Assembly: GCA_945860915.1 (NCBI GenBank)
Contig: CAMARR010000003.1
Coordinates: forward strand, 124,001 to 188,000
Source: Candidatus Kuenenia stuttgartensis
GTDB taxonomy: Bacteria > Planctomycetota > GCA-002687715 > CAIWVZ01
Reading direction: 5' to 3'
Length of the DNA stretch: 64,000 nucleotides
Shown: positions 49,469 to 58,570 of the stretch, one piece after another
How the letters are laid out: the number at the start of each line of letters is the position of its first letter
Numbering within the stretch: position 1 is the first letter of the stretch
Notes under the pieces: model-generated
Seen by the model: only the letters and a program-made list of their open reading frames with translations
Databases searched by the model: none
What the model was told of the DNA's origin: nothing
Program-made: the position numbers and the translations under genes

Positions 49469-50444
49469 CTTCATCAATTTGGCCCTGTGCTTCGTCATGG
49501 TTGGATGCGCCTCGCTCGATGAGGCGGCGACCTTTCGGGGATCATACGTCCGCGGTGCAATGGGCACCGTAGCCCGAATCGTGGTTCATGCGCCGACTGA
49601 AGCCGCCGCAGCCCAAGCTGCCACTGAGGGATTCGCGCTCATTGACGAGTTCGAACGGGTACTGACCGACTACCGGCCCGACAGCGAGGTTGCTGAGCTC
49701 GGACGTCAGGCGGGTCGAGGCCCCACCAAGGTAAGCGAGGTCCTCGGCTCCGTTCTTGAACTGTCGATTCGCGAAGCGCGCCGCTCGCACGGTGCCTTTG
49801 ATCCAACGATTTCACCCTTGGTCAAGCTGTGGCGCGAAGCCAGACGTTCGGGTCAGCTTCCTTCGCAAGATTCGCGTGACGTCGCTCGATCGCTCGTGAA
49901 CTATCAGGACATTCAATTCGATCCGGTTCGACGCACAGCGGAGCTGCGGCGCACGGGAATGGCGCTCGACTTTGGTGGCATCGGCAAGGGTTTCACAGCG
50001 GACCGGGTCGTTGCGTTGATGCGATCTCGTGGCTTCAATTCGGCGATGTGCGAAATCGGTGGGGACTTCGCGCTCGGTGACGCGCCGCCCGGCACCGTTG
50101 GATGGCGGATCGGGGCTGGTGACGGTGGGCCATCACTGACGCTGTCAAACTGCGGCGTGGCGACCAGCGGAGACGTCGAACAGCATGTGGACATCGGCGG
50201 CGTGCGCTACTCGCATATTGTAGATCCCAAGACTGGCCTAGGGCTCACAAGCCGCGCTCGAGTCGCAGTCGTTGCAGAAGACGGCACCACCGCAGATGCT
50301 CTCGCGACAGCCTTGAGCGTGCTTGGACCGAAGGATGGCTTTGCCATCCTCCCGGCAGGGGCCGCCGCACGGATCGCCTTCGGGCTCGTCAGCCCTCAGG
50401 TGTCTACGACGCCGAACTATCAGAAATTGTCAGCATCGCGATAG
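49458..50444 (+). CDS. apbE: ApbE-family FAD:protein FMN transferase, lipoprotein
   Basis: Lipobox VMVGCASL; GSYVRGAMGTVARIVVHA; MALDFGGIGKGFTADRVV; EIGGDFALG; YSHIVDPKTG; GTTADALATALSVLG. Confidence 0.92.
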   Translation: MTRIFINLALCFVMVGCASLDEAATFRGSYVRGAMGTVARIVVHAPTEAAAAQAATEGFALIDEFERVLTDYRPDSEVAELGRQAGRGPTKVSEVLGSVLELSIREARRSHGAFDPTISPLVKLWREARRSGQLPSQDSRDVARSLVNYQDIQFDPVRRTAELRRTGMALDFGGIGKGFTADRVVALMRSRGFNSAMCEIGGDFALGDAPPGTVGWRIGAGDGGPSLTLSNCGVATSGDVEQHVDIGGVRYSHIVDPKTGLGLTSRARVAVVAEDGTTADALATALSVLGPKDGFAILPAGAAARIAFGLVSPQVSTTPNYQKLSASR

Positions 50445-51337
50445 CTCTTCACGACAGCGAGCTCGCCTTCCGTTCCACCAATCGAATTTCCGTGTTCCAT
50501 CCCAAGGATGCCCTTGAAGCCCTTCGAGTGAATGTGCTTAAAGATGTTGCGGTAGTTCATCTCGCCGGTTCCAGGCTCGTTGCGCCCTGGATTGTCGCCA
50601 ATCTGAAAATAGGCGACCTCAGACCAAGCCTTGTTGATGTTGGGAATGATGTTGCCTTCAGTGATTTGCTGGTGATACATATCAAAGAGGATCTTGCATG
50701 AAGGACTGTTCACTGCACGGCAAATCAAGAAGGCCTGTGGAATCTTCGTCAGGAAAAGCCCAGGGTGATCGCGAAACGGGTTGAGTGCTTCGAGCACCAT
50801 GACAAGGCCCGCCTTCTCGCAAATCTCCGCCGCGTAGCGGAGGTTCTCGATCACGTTGGCAGTCTGATAATCCCACTCTAGTCGCTGGTCGTAGCGCCCG
50901 GGAACCACCGTCGTCCACGTTGCGCCCACGCGCTTGCCGATCTCAACCGCTTGCGTCATCTCCTTCTTGATGGTCTCACGGACGGACTTGTCCGATGAGG
51001 CGTACGTCACCTTGCCGAATTCGGCATGACTTACGAAGACCCCCATGCGCATTCCGTGCTTGTCTAGTCCCTTTCGAATGCGCTCCTGTTCTGCAACAGG
51101 ACGGTTTCTCATGTCGTTATCTTCGATAGCCCGAAATCCCTGGTCTGCCATGAAGGCGAGCTCGCCATCGATGTCGTTTTTCCCATGTCCTCCGAACATG
51201 CCGAAATGAGGTGCATAGTCCAGCTTGAACAATGCGCCGGTAGATCGTTCGCCATCCGCGATGACCGATGCGGATGTACCTCCGACGAGAGCTGCCGCGG
51301 TTGCCGACTTAAGAAACGAGCGACGATCAAGAGTCAT
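50420..51337 (-). CDS. TAT-exported hydroxypyruvate isomerase/xylose isomerase-like TIM barrel
   Basis: LDRRSFLKSATAAALVGG twin-Arg signal; VMVLEALNPFRDHPGLFLT; CKILFDMYHQQITEGNIIPNI; QIGDNPGRNEPGTGEMNYRNIFKHIHSKGFKGILGMEHG. Confidence 0.9.
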   Translation of the reverse strand: MTLDRRSFLKSATAAALVGGTSASVIADGERSTGALFKLDYAPHFGMFGGHGKNDIDGELAFMADQGFRAIEDNDMRNRPVAEQERIRKGLDKHGMRMGVFVSHAEFGKVTYASSDKSVRETIKKEMTQAVEIGKRVGATWTTVVPGRYDQRLEWDYQTANVIENLRYAAEICEKAGLVMVLEALNPFRDHPGLFLTKIPQAFLICRAVNSPSCKILFDMYHQQITEGNIIPNINKAWSEVAYFQIGDNPGRNEPGTGEMNYRNIFKHIHSKGFKGILGMEHGNSIGGTEGELAVVKSYRDADNF

Positions 51338-51354
51338 GGGTGCTCCTTTGGGGA

Positions 51355-52665
51355 TTAGACGAGGCGCGTGCGACCAGGAACGGCGACAGGAGGGACAACA
51401 AGCTGACCGGAAGCCATGTCCTTCGGGAATGTGTCGAGCGATGACTTGTTCATTGCGAAGTCAAACGTCACCTCTTGCCCTGTGTAGGCAGACATTCGTG
51501 CCATGATCGCGAGCATCGTGGATTCTGCAATCTGACGCGACTCATTCAACGGATGTCCTGCATGAATGGACGCGATCAGGTCCATATGTTCCTGAACATA
51601 GGGATCGGTGTAGTTTCCACCCTTGTACTCCCAGATTGCAGCGCCCTTGGGCCCGTGAGCTGCCAACTTGTTCGGTGCCCACCCATGTCCTTTCGTGCCG
51701 CTGATGTACTCGCCTACACGGCCTGCCGAGCCGTCAATCTGGCGGCTGTACGACGCCGCATGACGCCCATCGGCCCACTCATAGTCGACCGCAAAGTGGT
51801 CAAAGATATGTCCAAACGCCGCGTCTGTGCGAACCTGTCGGCCTCCGAGCGATACACACTTTGAAGGTGGCCCGCCCATAGCCCAGCACATGACGTCCAG
51901 ATTGTGGACATGCTGTTCGACGATGTGATCTCCCGAAAGCCATGTGAAATAGAGCCAATTGCGACACTGCCATTCGAGATCGGTCATTGTCGGCGTGCGC
52001 TCTTTGTGCCAAAGCGCACCTTGATTCCAGTAGACAGCACACGATACGACATCCCCGATAGCTCCGTCACCGATCGCCTTCATCATCTCGACATACGGCT
52101 TTTGATGTCGACGCTGAGTTCCCGCCACAAACCCCTTCTTCTTGAGATCGAGGATCTTCGCGGCCTCCATAACTTTGCGAACGCCGACTGGATCCACGGC
52201 CACGGGCTTCTCTGCGAAAATATGCTTGCCCGCCTGAGCCGCCGCAAGAATTTGATCGGGACGAAATCCCGGCGGGGTTGCGAGAATCACCAAGTCGCAA
52301 TCGGTAGCGAGCACTTGGCGGTACGCCTCGTAACCAACAAAGCACCGTTCAGGCGGGAGGTCGACACGTCCTCCATACTTGTCTTTCTCTTCACTCGCGA
52401 TCTGATTCAGATAGTCCCGGCAGCTGTTGACGCGATCCTGAAACGCGTCAGCCAACGCGACGATACGCACCGAAGGGTGGGCATCGAGGCAATTTACCGC
52501 GGCACCTGTCCCGCGCCCGCCACAACCAATGACACCGACTTTTAGGACTTCGCGCCCCTCGGCAAACAGACCAAGTGGCTTGGCATCTGCGGCCGCAAGG
52601 GCTGCCGCACCGAGGGCAACTGAACTCGTAAGGAAGTGTCTACGTGTGGTTTCCTGATGCGACAT
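51355..52665 (-). CDS. Gfo/Idh/MocA family oxidoreductase, TAT-exported
   Basis: TRRHFLTSSVALGAAALAA; VLKVGVIGCGGRGTGAAVNCLDA; ATPPGFRPDQILAAAQAGKHIFAEKPVAVDPVGVRKV. Confidence 0.92.
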   Translation of the reverse strand: MSHQETTRRHFLTSSVALGAAALAAADAKPLGLFAEGREVLKVGVIGCGGRGTGAAVNCLDAHPSVRIVALADAFQDRVNSCRDYLNQIASEEKDKYGGRVDLPPERCFVGYEAYRQVLATDCDLVILATPPGFRPDQILAAAQAGKHIFAEKPVAVDPVGVRKVMEAAKILDLKKKGFVAGTQRRHQKPYVEMMKAIGDGAIGDVVSCAVYWNQGALWHKERTPTMTDLEWQCRNWLYFTWLSGDHIVEQHVHNLDVMCWAMGGPPSKCVSLGGRQVRTDAAFGHIFDHFAVDYEWADGRHAASYSRQIDGSAGRVGEYISGTKGHGWAPNKLAAHGPKGAAIWEYKGGNYTDPYVQEHMDLIASIHAGHPLNESRQIAESTMLAIMARMSAYTGQEVTFDFAMNKSSLDTFPKDMASGQLVVPPVAVPGRTRLV

Positions 52666-52778
52666 GACTGGCAACTCCGTTCGGGATGACTGAATCATGG
52701 AGCCCGGGGCATTTCCGCGGGGAGCACCGGCCGCGACGAACGTTGTTTTTCTGCCTCAGAGTTTCACTGCTGTGACGA

Positions 52779-54095
52779 CTAATCGTCGAGTGGAGCACCA
52801 GCGCGATCCTTAAGAACCACGGCCCCAACGATCAACGACATCCCAGCGACCGCCATGGGGTACCACAAGCCGGCGGATGTCGATTTGGTCTGGGCGACGA
52901 GCGACGTGCCGATGAGGGGCACCAATCCCCCGAAGACACCATTCCCAAGATGGTACGGAAGCGACATTGACGTGTAACGAATACGCGTCGGGAACATCTC
53001 AACTAGGAATGCCGCGATGGGGCCGTAGCTCAACGCAACGATTCCAACCAGCGCAGCTATCAGAAGGACAAGCGTCGTCATATCCGGGTTCGCAGGGTCG
53101 AGAGCCGCGCGTTCCATCGCGCGAAAAATAGGGAACCAACAAACGAGTGCCGTAGCGAAGCCACCCAAGATGAGTGGCTTCCGCCCGACACGATCCGACA
53201 ACGCCCCCGCCAGGATGAAGCACGGTGTCCCGAGAACCAACCCGATCGCGACGACAGTCGTCGCTTTGATGAGATCCAACTTCAACACGGTTTGAAGAAA
53301 GTACAACGAATAGAACTGCCCCGTATACCACACGACACCCTGACCAGCTGTCGCGCCGAAGAGTGCGACGGCGACGGCCTTCAGGTTCGCGCGATTGGTG
53401 AGAGTTTCCTTTAGCGGATTGGCCGAGGACTTTCCCGCCGCCTTCATGCGGAGAAATGTAGGAGACTCACCAAGCTTGGCTCGAATGAAGTACGAAAAAA
53501 CCACCAAGAGGATTGAAAGCAGGAATGGAATCCTCCACCCCCACGCCGAGAACGATGCCTCACCGAGCTGAGTGCGACACAGGAGAATCACTCCAAGAGA
53601 CATCAACAGTCCGAGTGTGGCGGTCGTCTGGATGAACGAGGTGTAGAAACCACGGCGGTGGTTGGGGGCGTGCTCGGCAACATAGGTTGCGGCACCTCCA
53701 TACTCGCCTCCCATTGCGAGGCCCTGAAGAAGCCTAAGTAGCAACAGCAGAATCGGCGCGAGGATTCCGGCCTGCTCATAAGTTGGCAAGAGTCCAATTG
53801 CGGTCGTCGAAAGGCCCATCACCAGTAACGTCACAAGAAACGCGTGTTTTCGACCAACAACGTCACCCAATCGCCCGAAGACCAACGCACCGAAGGGTCG
53901 CACGACGAATCCCGTCGCAAACGTGGCGAGCGTCGACAGCAAGGCAGTCGTTGGGTTGCCCTTCGGAAAGAAGGCTCCGCTCATGATGGTCGCGAGCGAC
54001 CCGAAGATATAGAAGTCGTACCACTCGATCATCGTGCCGGCTGATGACGCCGCGATGACCGTCCAGATTCCGTCTGACTTCGCTTCTTTCGCCAT
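52779..54095 (-). CDS. MFS transporter, metabolite:H+ symporter (MHS) type
   Basis: SSAGTMIEWYDFYIFGSLATI; FFPKGNPTTALLSTLATFATGFVVRPFGALVFGRLGDVVGRKHAFLVTLLVMG; GPIAAFLVEMFPTRIRYTSMSLPYHLGNGVFGGLVP. Confidence 0.92.
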   Translation of the reverse strand: MAKEAKSDGIWTVIAASSAGTMIEWYDFYIFGSLATIMSGAFFPKGNPTTALLSTLATFATGFVVRPFGALVFGRLGDVVGRKHAFLVTLLVMGLSTTAIGLLPTYEQAGILAPILLLLLRLLQGLAMGGEYGGAATYVAEHAPNHRRGFYTSFIQTTATLGLLMSLGVILLCRTQLGEASFSAWGWRIPFLLSILLVVFSYFIRAKLGESPTFLRMKAAGKSSANPLKETLTNRANLKAVAVALFGATAGQGVVWYTGQFYSLYFLQTVLKLDLIKATTVVAIGLVLGTPCFILAGALSDRVGRKPLILGGFATALVCWFPIFRAMERAALDPANPDMTTLVLLIAALVGIVALSYGPIAAFLVEMFPTRIRYTSMSLPYHLGNGVFGGLVPLIGTSLVAQTKSTSAGLWYPMAVAGMSLIVGAVVLKDRAGAPLDD

Positions 54096-54107
54096 AACGG
54101 TTTTCAA

Positions 54108-55367
54108 TCAAGATCGGATGGGGACGATCTCCACATCCTTGAAGTGGATCTCGACGCCTTCGGACTGCAGACAGATCTTGCCGGCTCCGAGGTCAGCCTT
54201 CGAGCCGCGATTGACGACCTTTCCGTTGATACGAAGCTCGACATTCCCACCGTCAACTTCGATCTCGTAGTGATTCCAATCACCAACGGCATTCTCAGCG
54301 AAACCGAGATGCCGTACTCGGACGCCCTTTGTTCGATCAGCGTCGGTTTCGATACTGAACCCGCCGATGCGATAGAAATCGCCCGCTGTTTTCGACATGA
54401 GCTGGGCTTCGAGACTTCTCGGCCAAATCTTGTCGGGTCCGGTCATACGGAACAAAACGCCCGAATTCCCATCAGCCTTAGTCACCGGCGAGAATCGCCA
54501 GGCAACTCGAAGAATGAAATTGTCAAAGTCCTCAGTCGTGCGGACATACCCTGCGGGCTGACCCTTGCAAACAAGCACGCCATCCACAAATGACCAAGTT
54601 CCATCGATCGCCCCTGCGGGCTCAAGGTGGTGCGTCCAGCCAGTGAAGTCCTTGCCATTCAAGAGCCGTCGAGGAGCGCCACCACCGAAGCTCCGAATTT
54701 TCACATTTCGATACCACACGTCGTCGCTGTGGTCCTGCAGGACAATGCGGCCTTGAGTCATCAATCCAAACTTGGTTAGGTCCTTGAACTTGCTGGACTT
54801 GACTTTGGCCTTCCAGCCTTCGGAGGCTGTGTCAAACGACACCACACGCACGCCATTCAACCAGTGCTCGACTCGAGTGCCCACTGCGACAACACGTCCT
54901 TCATTGAACTCGCCAACGGGCTTCAGAACCCTGCCCACGCCTTCGTACAGCGCGTAGCACGATGCAGCAGACGTCCGTGGGTCTTTCCCGTCGGCATGCT
55001 TCGCATCGTCAAGGATCTGATACTCCGGAGCCGTAGCCCATGGAGCACTCTCTGTTTCACTCGACCGGTACATCACACCGGAATTGGCGCCTTCGCCAAC
55101 CTTCCACTCGAATCGAAGGTCAAAGTCTCCGTACTCATCGACGGTCGTGAGGTCACCTCCGCCCGCGCCCGCCACGTGTCGGAGAGCGCCATTCTCCACG
55201 GTCCATCCCTTGGCGGGGAATTCCTTCCCGCGAAACGACCGCCACGACGCAGTCGACGACCCGTCAAAAAGCGTTTTCCAAGACGATGCCACTTGGGCGG
55301 CATTTTGGCCTGTTGCAACTGCGACGACGGCACAAAGCACTACGGCAAAGCGACTCATGGCGTTCAT
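54108..55367 (-). CDS. Secreted protein with two DUF1080 domains
   Basis: MNAMSRFAVVLCAVVAVATGQ; WKTLFDGSSTASWRSFRG...NSGVMYRSSETESAPWATAPEYQILDD; LLNGKDFTGWTHHLEP...NSGVLFRMTG. Confidence 0.9.
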   Translation of the reverse strand: MNAMSRFAVVLCAVVAVATGQNAAQVASSWKTLFDGSSTASWRSFRGKEFPAKGWTVENGALRHVAGAGGGDLTTVDEYGDFDLRFEWKVGEGANSGVMYRSSETESAPWATAPEYQILDDAKHADGKDPRTSAASCYALYEGVGRVLKPVGEFNEGRVVAVGTRVEHWLNGVRVVSFDTASEGWKAKVKSSKFKDLTKFGLMTQGRIVLQDHSDDVWYRNVKIRSFGGGAPRRLLNGKDFTGWTHHLEPAGAIDGTWSFVDGVLVCKGQPAGYVRTTEDFDNFILRVAWRFSPVTKADGNSGVLFRMTGPDKIWPRSLEAQLMSKTAGDFYRIGGFSIETDADRTKGVRVRHLGFAENAVGDWNHYEIEVDGGNVELRINGKVVNRGSKADLGAGKICLQSEGVEIHFKDVEIVPIRS

Positions 55368-55472
55368 AGTGGGCTCCGGGACGCGAGAGTACACGAAGAG
55401 TGGCGATGCTGCTTGGTGGGATTCATCGCGTTGGATTGGGTCCATGGGTTAGGAATCCACTAGACTCCTCTC

Positions 55473-57320
55473 ATGCGCCAAATCATCCTGCTTGTCCTTG
55501 CTCTCAGTGTGTTCAGTTCGATCGGCGCCGCGCAGTACGGTTTCACCGCCACCAACAACCTCCCTGTCGCTAACTCCGTAAATGATCAGGCGGTTCCAAA
55601 GCTCGCAGCCCGCTCAGACGGCGGGACATGGATCGCCTGGTTTGATCGTGCTGGGGCGAATTACGATGTGCGGCTGCAGCGGCTCGATGCCAACGGCTAC
55701 GAGTTGTTTCCACATAACGGAATGCTGGTCAGTGGCAATCCGCAGTCAAGCTCACTCGTTGACTGGGACCTCATCAATGATTCCGCAGGAAACGCGGTTC
55801 TTACATTCACGGATACTCGCGCCGGAGGCGATCTCGACGTATACGCCTATCGGGTATCCCCTACCGGCACGATGCTCTGGGGGATCAACGGAGTGGTGCT
55901 TTCAAGCGATGCACACTTTGAGGCCAATCCAGTCGTTGCGGAGATGACGGATGGTTCATTCGTGTTCGCGTGGTCGAGGTCGCCCACGGTTGGCGTCGCC
56001 CGTTTGGCCGTACAGAAGCTCGATCCGGCGGGGCTTCCTCAGTTCGGAGCAGTGGCACTTGAGATTTTCGGCGGCGCGACCGACGACCCGGGCTTCGTCG
56101 GGATCGTGGCAGCGCTCAGCGGCAGTTACATCCTGTCGTGGATCCGCGACATCACTCCATTCACTGCACCTCGGCATCTCTGGGTTCAGCGCTACGACAC
56201 CAACGGCACCGCCATGTGGGGAATCGCACCAGTGCAGGTCTACAACGCTGCGGCACTCCCCATTGCATACAAACCGGAGACGCTCTCCGACGGAATTGGC
56301 GGATGCTGGATTGCATGGCATGTGAGTGTCGGGGCGTTCTACCAGAGCCGCATCCAACACCTCGACGCCAATGGGGTCGAGGTGTTTGCCCATAATGGTG
56401 TCGAAATCTCGTTGGAACCGAACCGCTCGGACTTCAACCCGAGTGTCGTACCGCTCGCGGCGACCGGTGACGTGTTGGTTTTCTACAACAAGCGAGATTC
56501 CGCTCAGGCACAGTGGGGCATTGGCGGACAACGGATCACGTCAGGAGGCGCGCTCGCGTGGGGCCAAAACGGTATTGAGTTCGTCCCCTATGACGGCATC
56601 TTGGAAGAAGTCCCTCGCGCCGTCGCCACATCCAATGGCGCGATGTGCTTTGTTGAGCAAGCCTCCGGTGTCAACGCCACCTCGCTGGTTGGCTTTCGGG
56701 TCGACGCCAACGGACTTCCGCTTTGGACTCCAACGGTCCAATTCGCGTGCTCAACCCCAAGCCCGAAGGACAAACTTCGCGTCGGCCGTGGCCAGAACGA
56801 CTCAGCACTCCTTTGCTGGAACGACGCGCGCACTGACATCAATGATGTCTATGCACAGAATGTACGCGCCAACGGAGGCCTCGGTGCGGCACCTTCAGCC
56901 GTCACGCCCTATGGATGCGGAATCAACATCCCAGGCTCACTTACGTTGACTTCCGGAACTCCGTCGATCGGAACCAATTTCTCAGTCGGCCTACACGACC
57001 CAACGTCTTCGATGGCAATCGGGTCCATGTCTCTTCTCGTCGTCTCGGCACTCCCGCTTCCTGGGTTTCCCTGCGGGGCTGCGCTCCCGAACTATGGGAT
57101 GGTCGCGGGCTCAACAGGCGAACTCTTGGTCGACCTCAACGTGACCATCCTCCCGATCCTGACGGGCCCCACGTGGGTCGGGGCCCCGGTTCCGTTCGCG
57201 TTCGCACTCCCTAACTTTACGTCCATCATAGGCTTCGACGTGTTCATGCAGGGGGCGCTTGTGGATGGTGTCGGTCGCGTCGGACTGAGTAACGGCGTGG
57301 TGGTCCATATCGGCCCATGA
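55473..57320 (+). CDS. Large secreted protein with repeat-rich N-terminal region and recurrent C-terminal module
   Basis: Signal MRQIILLVLALSVFSSIGAAQ; repeated ...QRLDANGYELFPHNGM / QHLDANGVEVFAHNGV segments; C-terminal YGCGINIPGSLTLTSGTPSIG...SNGVVVHIGP. Confidence 0.75.
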   Translation: MRQIILLVLALSVFSSIGAAQYGFTATNNLPVANSVNDQAVPKLAARSDGGTWIAWFDRAGANYDVRLQRLDANGYELFPHNGMLVSGNPQSSSLVDWDLINDSAGNAVLTFTDTRAGGDLDVYAYRVSPTGTMLWGINGVVLSSDAHFEANPVVAEMTDGSFVFAWSRSPTVGVARLAVQKLDPAGLPQFGAVALEIFGGATDDPGFVGIVAALSGSYILSWIRDITPFTAPRHLWVQRYDTNGTAMWGIAPVQVYNAAALPIAYKPETLSDGIGGCWIAWHVSVGAFYQSRIQHLDANGVEVFAHNGVEISLEPNRSDFNPSVVPLAATGDVLVFYNKRDSAQAQWGIGGQRITSGGALAWGQNGIEFVPYDGILEEVPRAVATSNGAMCFVEQASGVNATSLVGFRVDANGLPLWTPTVQFACSTPSPKDKLRVGRGQNDSALLCWNDARTDINDVYAQNVRANGGLGAAPSAVTPYGCGINIPGSLTLTSGTPSIGTNFSVGLHDPTSSMAIGSMSLLVVSALPLPGFPCGAALPNYGMVAGSTGELLVDLNVTILPILTGPTWVGAPVPFAFALPNFTSIIGFDVFMQGALVDGVGRVGLSNGVVVHIGP

Positions 57321-57450
57321 CACGCGTCAGGCCATCTACTATGGCTACCTGGCGCCTCACCGTATACGATGTTTGGGTTCGCGCGCAGTATGTCTTCCAT
57401 GCCGCTCCGGTGGAGACTCTGTAAACGTTCGTGTCAATGGAGATTCTGAA

Positions 57451-58434
57451 ATGACCTTGCGATTCTTCCCACTTGTCGCTGTGCTAGTTGCAACAGCCGT
57501 CGTCGCGCAGACGCCTTTTATCTATCACCCTGACGACAACACGGCGCCGAACTACTCCGCCCCAGCGGGCTGGTACCCATGGTTCACCAACGTGACCGGG
57601 TCGCGCGTTCAAACAATCGTGCCGGCATCAGCGTTGAGCAACGTGACCGGCGGACTGACATCCCTCGGCGCGTTCCTTGGAATCGCGAGCTCGTCGGGGA
57701 CTTCCGTCACATTTTCTCAGGTTTCGATCACCCTCGCGACGGCTACTGCGCCGACGATGACAACGACTTTCGCCAACAACTTCGTACCTGGGACGGCAGT
57801 GCAGGTCTTGAACGCGACCAATGTAGTCATCGCGTCGCCGGTTAACGGCTGGTACGACTTCCAGTTCACAGTTCCCTACGCGTACAGCGCAGGCGATCTC
57901 CTAGTGGATGTCGTTTGTCAGATCTCAGGAGTGTCCTACTTCAGCTCATCCGTTTCCACCCTCGTTCCACGACTTGTCGCCGCGACCTACACGGGCCAAG
58001 CGACGGGCGCCTACTCGACGGGCAGCGGAAACAAGTACCGGTTCGGGTACGACCCGTCGAACCGTCTCTTCGCAACTTCGCTCGGCTCCGGCTCAGGTGA
58101 TCTGACTCTGTCCGTTCAGAACCTCTCGCCGTTGGCTACGGAGGGTTTCCTCCTCATCTCGACGGACGCAACTCACCCTTTGGGAACGGGCCCGCTCTTA
58201 GGTTTGTACCCGGACGCACTGACTTGGCAGATCTTGACGGAACCCCTAACCCTCGGAAGTCCTTTCCATTTTCCCTGTAACGTCGGTTTGGGACTTTTCC
58301 CGGACGCACCGCTTGTCGCCCCACCCGGATCTTTGTCGTTCCTCGCTGGCCAGTCGTGGGATTTTGGATTCGTCGTTTTCGGTCCCGGCTTCACCTACAT
58401 CGGGAGATCCCCCGCCAATCGCGTTGTCTGGTAG
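57451..58434 (+). CDS. Secreted protein with C-terminal GDLTL-type module
   Basis: Signal MTLRFFPLVAVLVATAVVAQ; C-term GSGSGDLTLSVQ...GLFPDAPLVAPPGSLSFLAGQSWDFGFVVF. Confidence 0.72.
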   Translation: MTLRFFPLVAVLVATAVVAQTPFIYHPDDNTAPNYSAPAGWYPWFTNVTGSRVQTIVPASALSNVTGGLTSLGAFLGIASSSGTSVTFSQVSITLATATAPTMTTTFANNFVPGTAVQVLNATNVVIASPVNGWYDFQFTVPYAYSAGDLLVDVVCQISGVSYFSSSVSTLVPRLVAATYTGQATGAYSTGSGNKYRFGYDPSNRLFATSLGSGSGDLTLSVQNLSPLATEGFLLISTDATHPLGTGPLLGLYPDALTWQILTEPLTLGSPFHFPCNVGLGLFPDAPLVAPPGSLSFLAGQSWDFGFVVFGPGFTYIGRSPANRVVW

Positions 58435-58470
58435 GCAGCTTCACCTTGGCACTCATCACCGATACTCACG

Positions 58471-58491
58471 GAGGGCGGCGCAACCGCCCTC
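58471..58491 (+). terminator. Hairpin downstream of the 57451..58434 gene
   Basis: GAGGGCGG-cgcaa-CCGCCCTC, perfect 8-bp stem; lacks a T tract. Confidence 0.5.
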
Positions 58492-58570
58492 ATGTATGCT
58501 GCACAGTCGGTAAGTCGCCCTACAATACAGATTCAAGACGTTCACACATTCAAAGTCACAGGAGATCATC

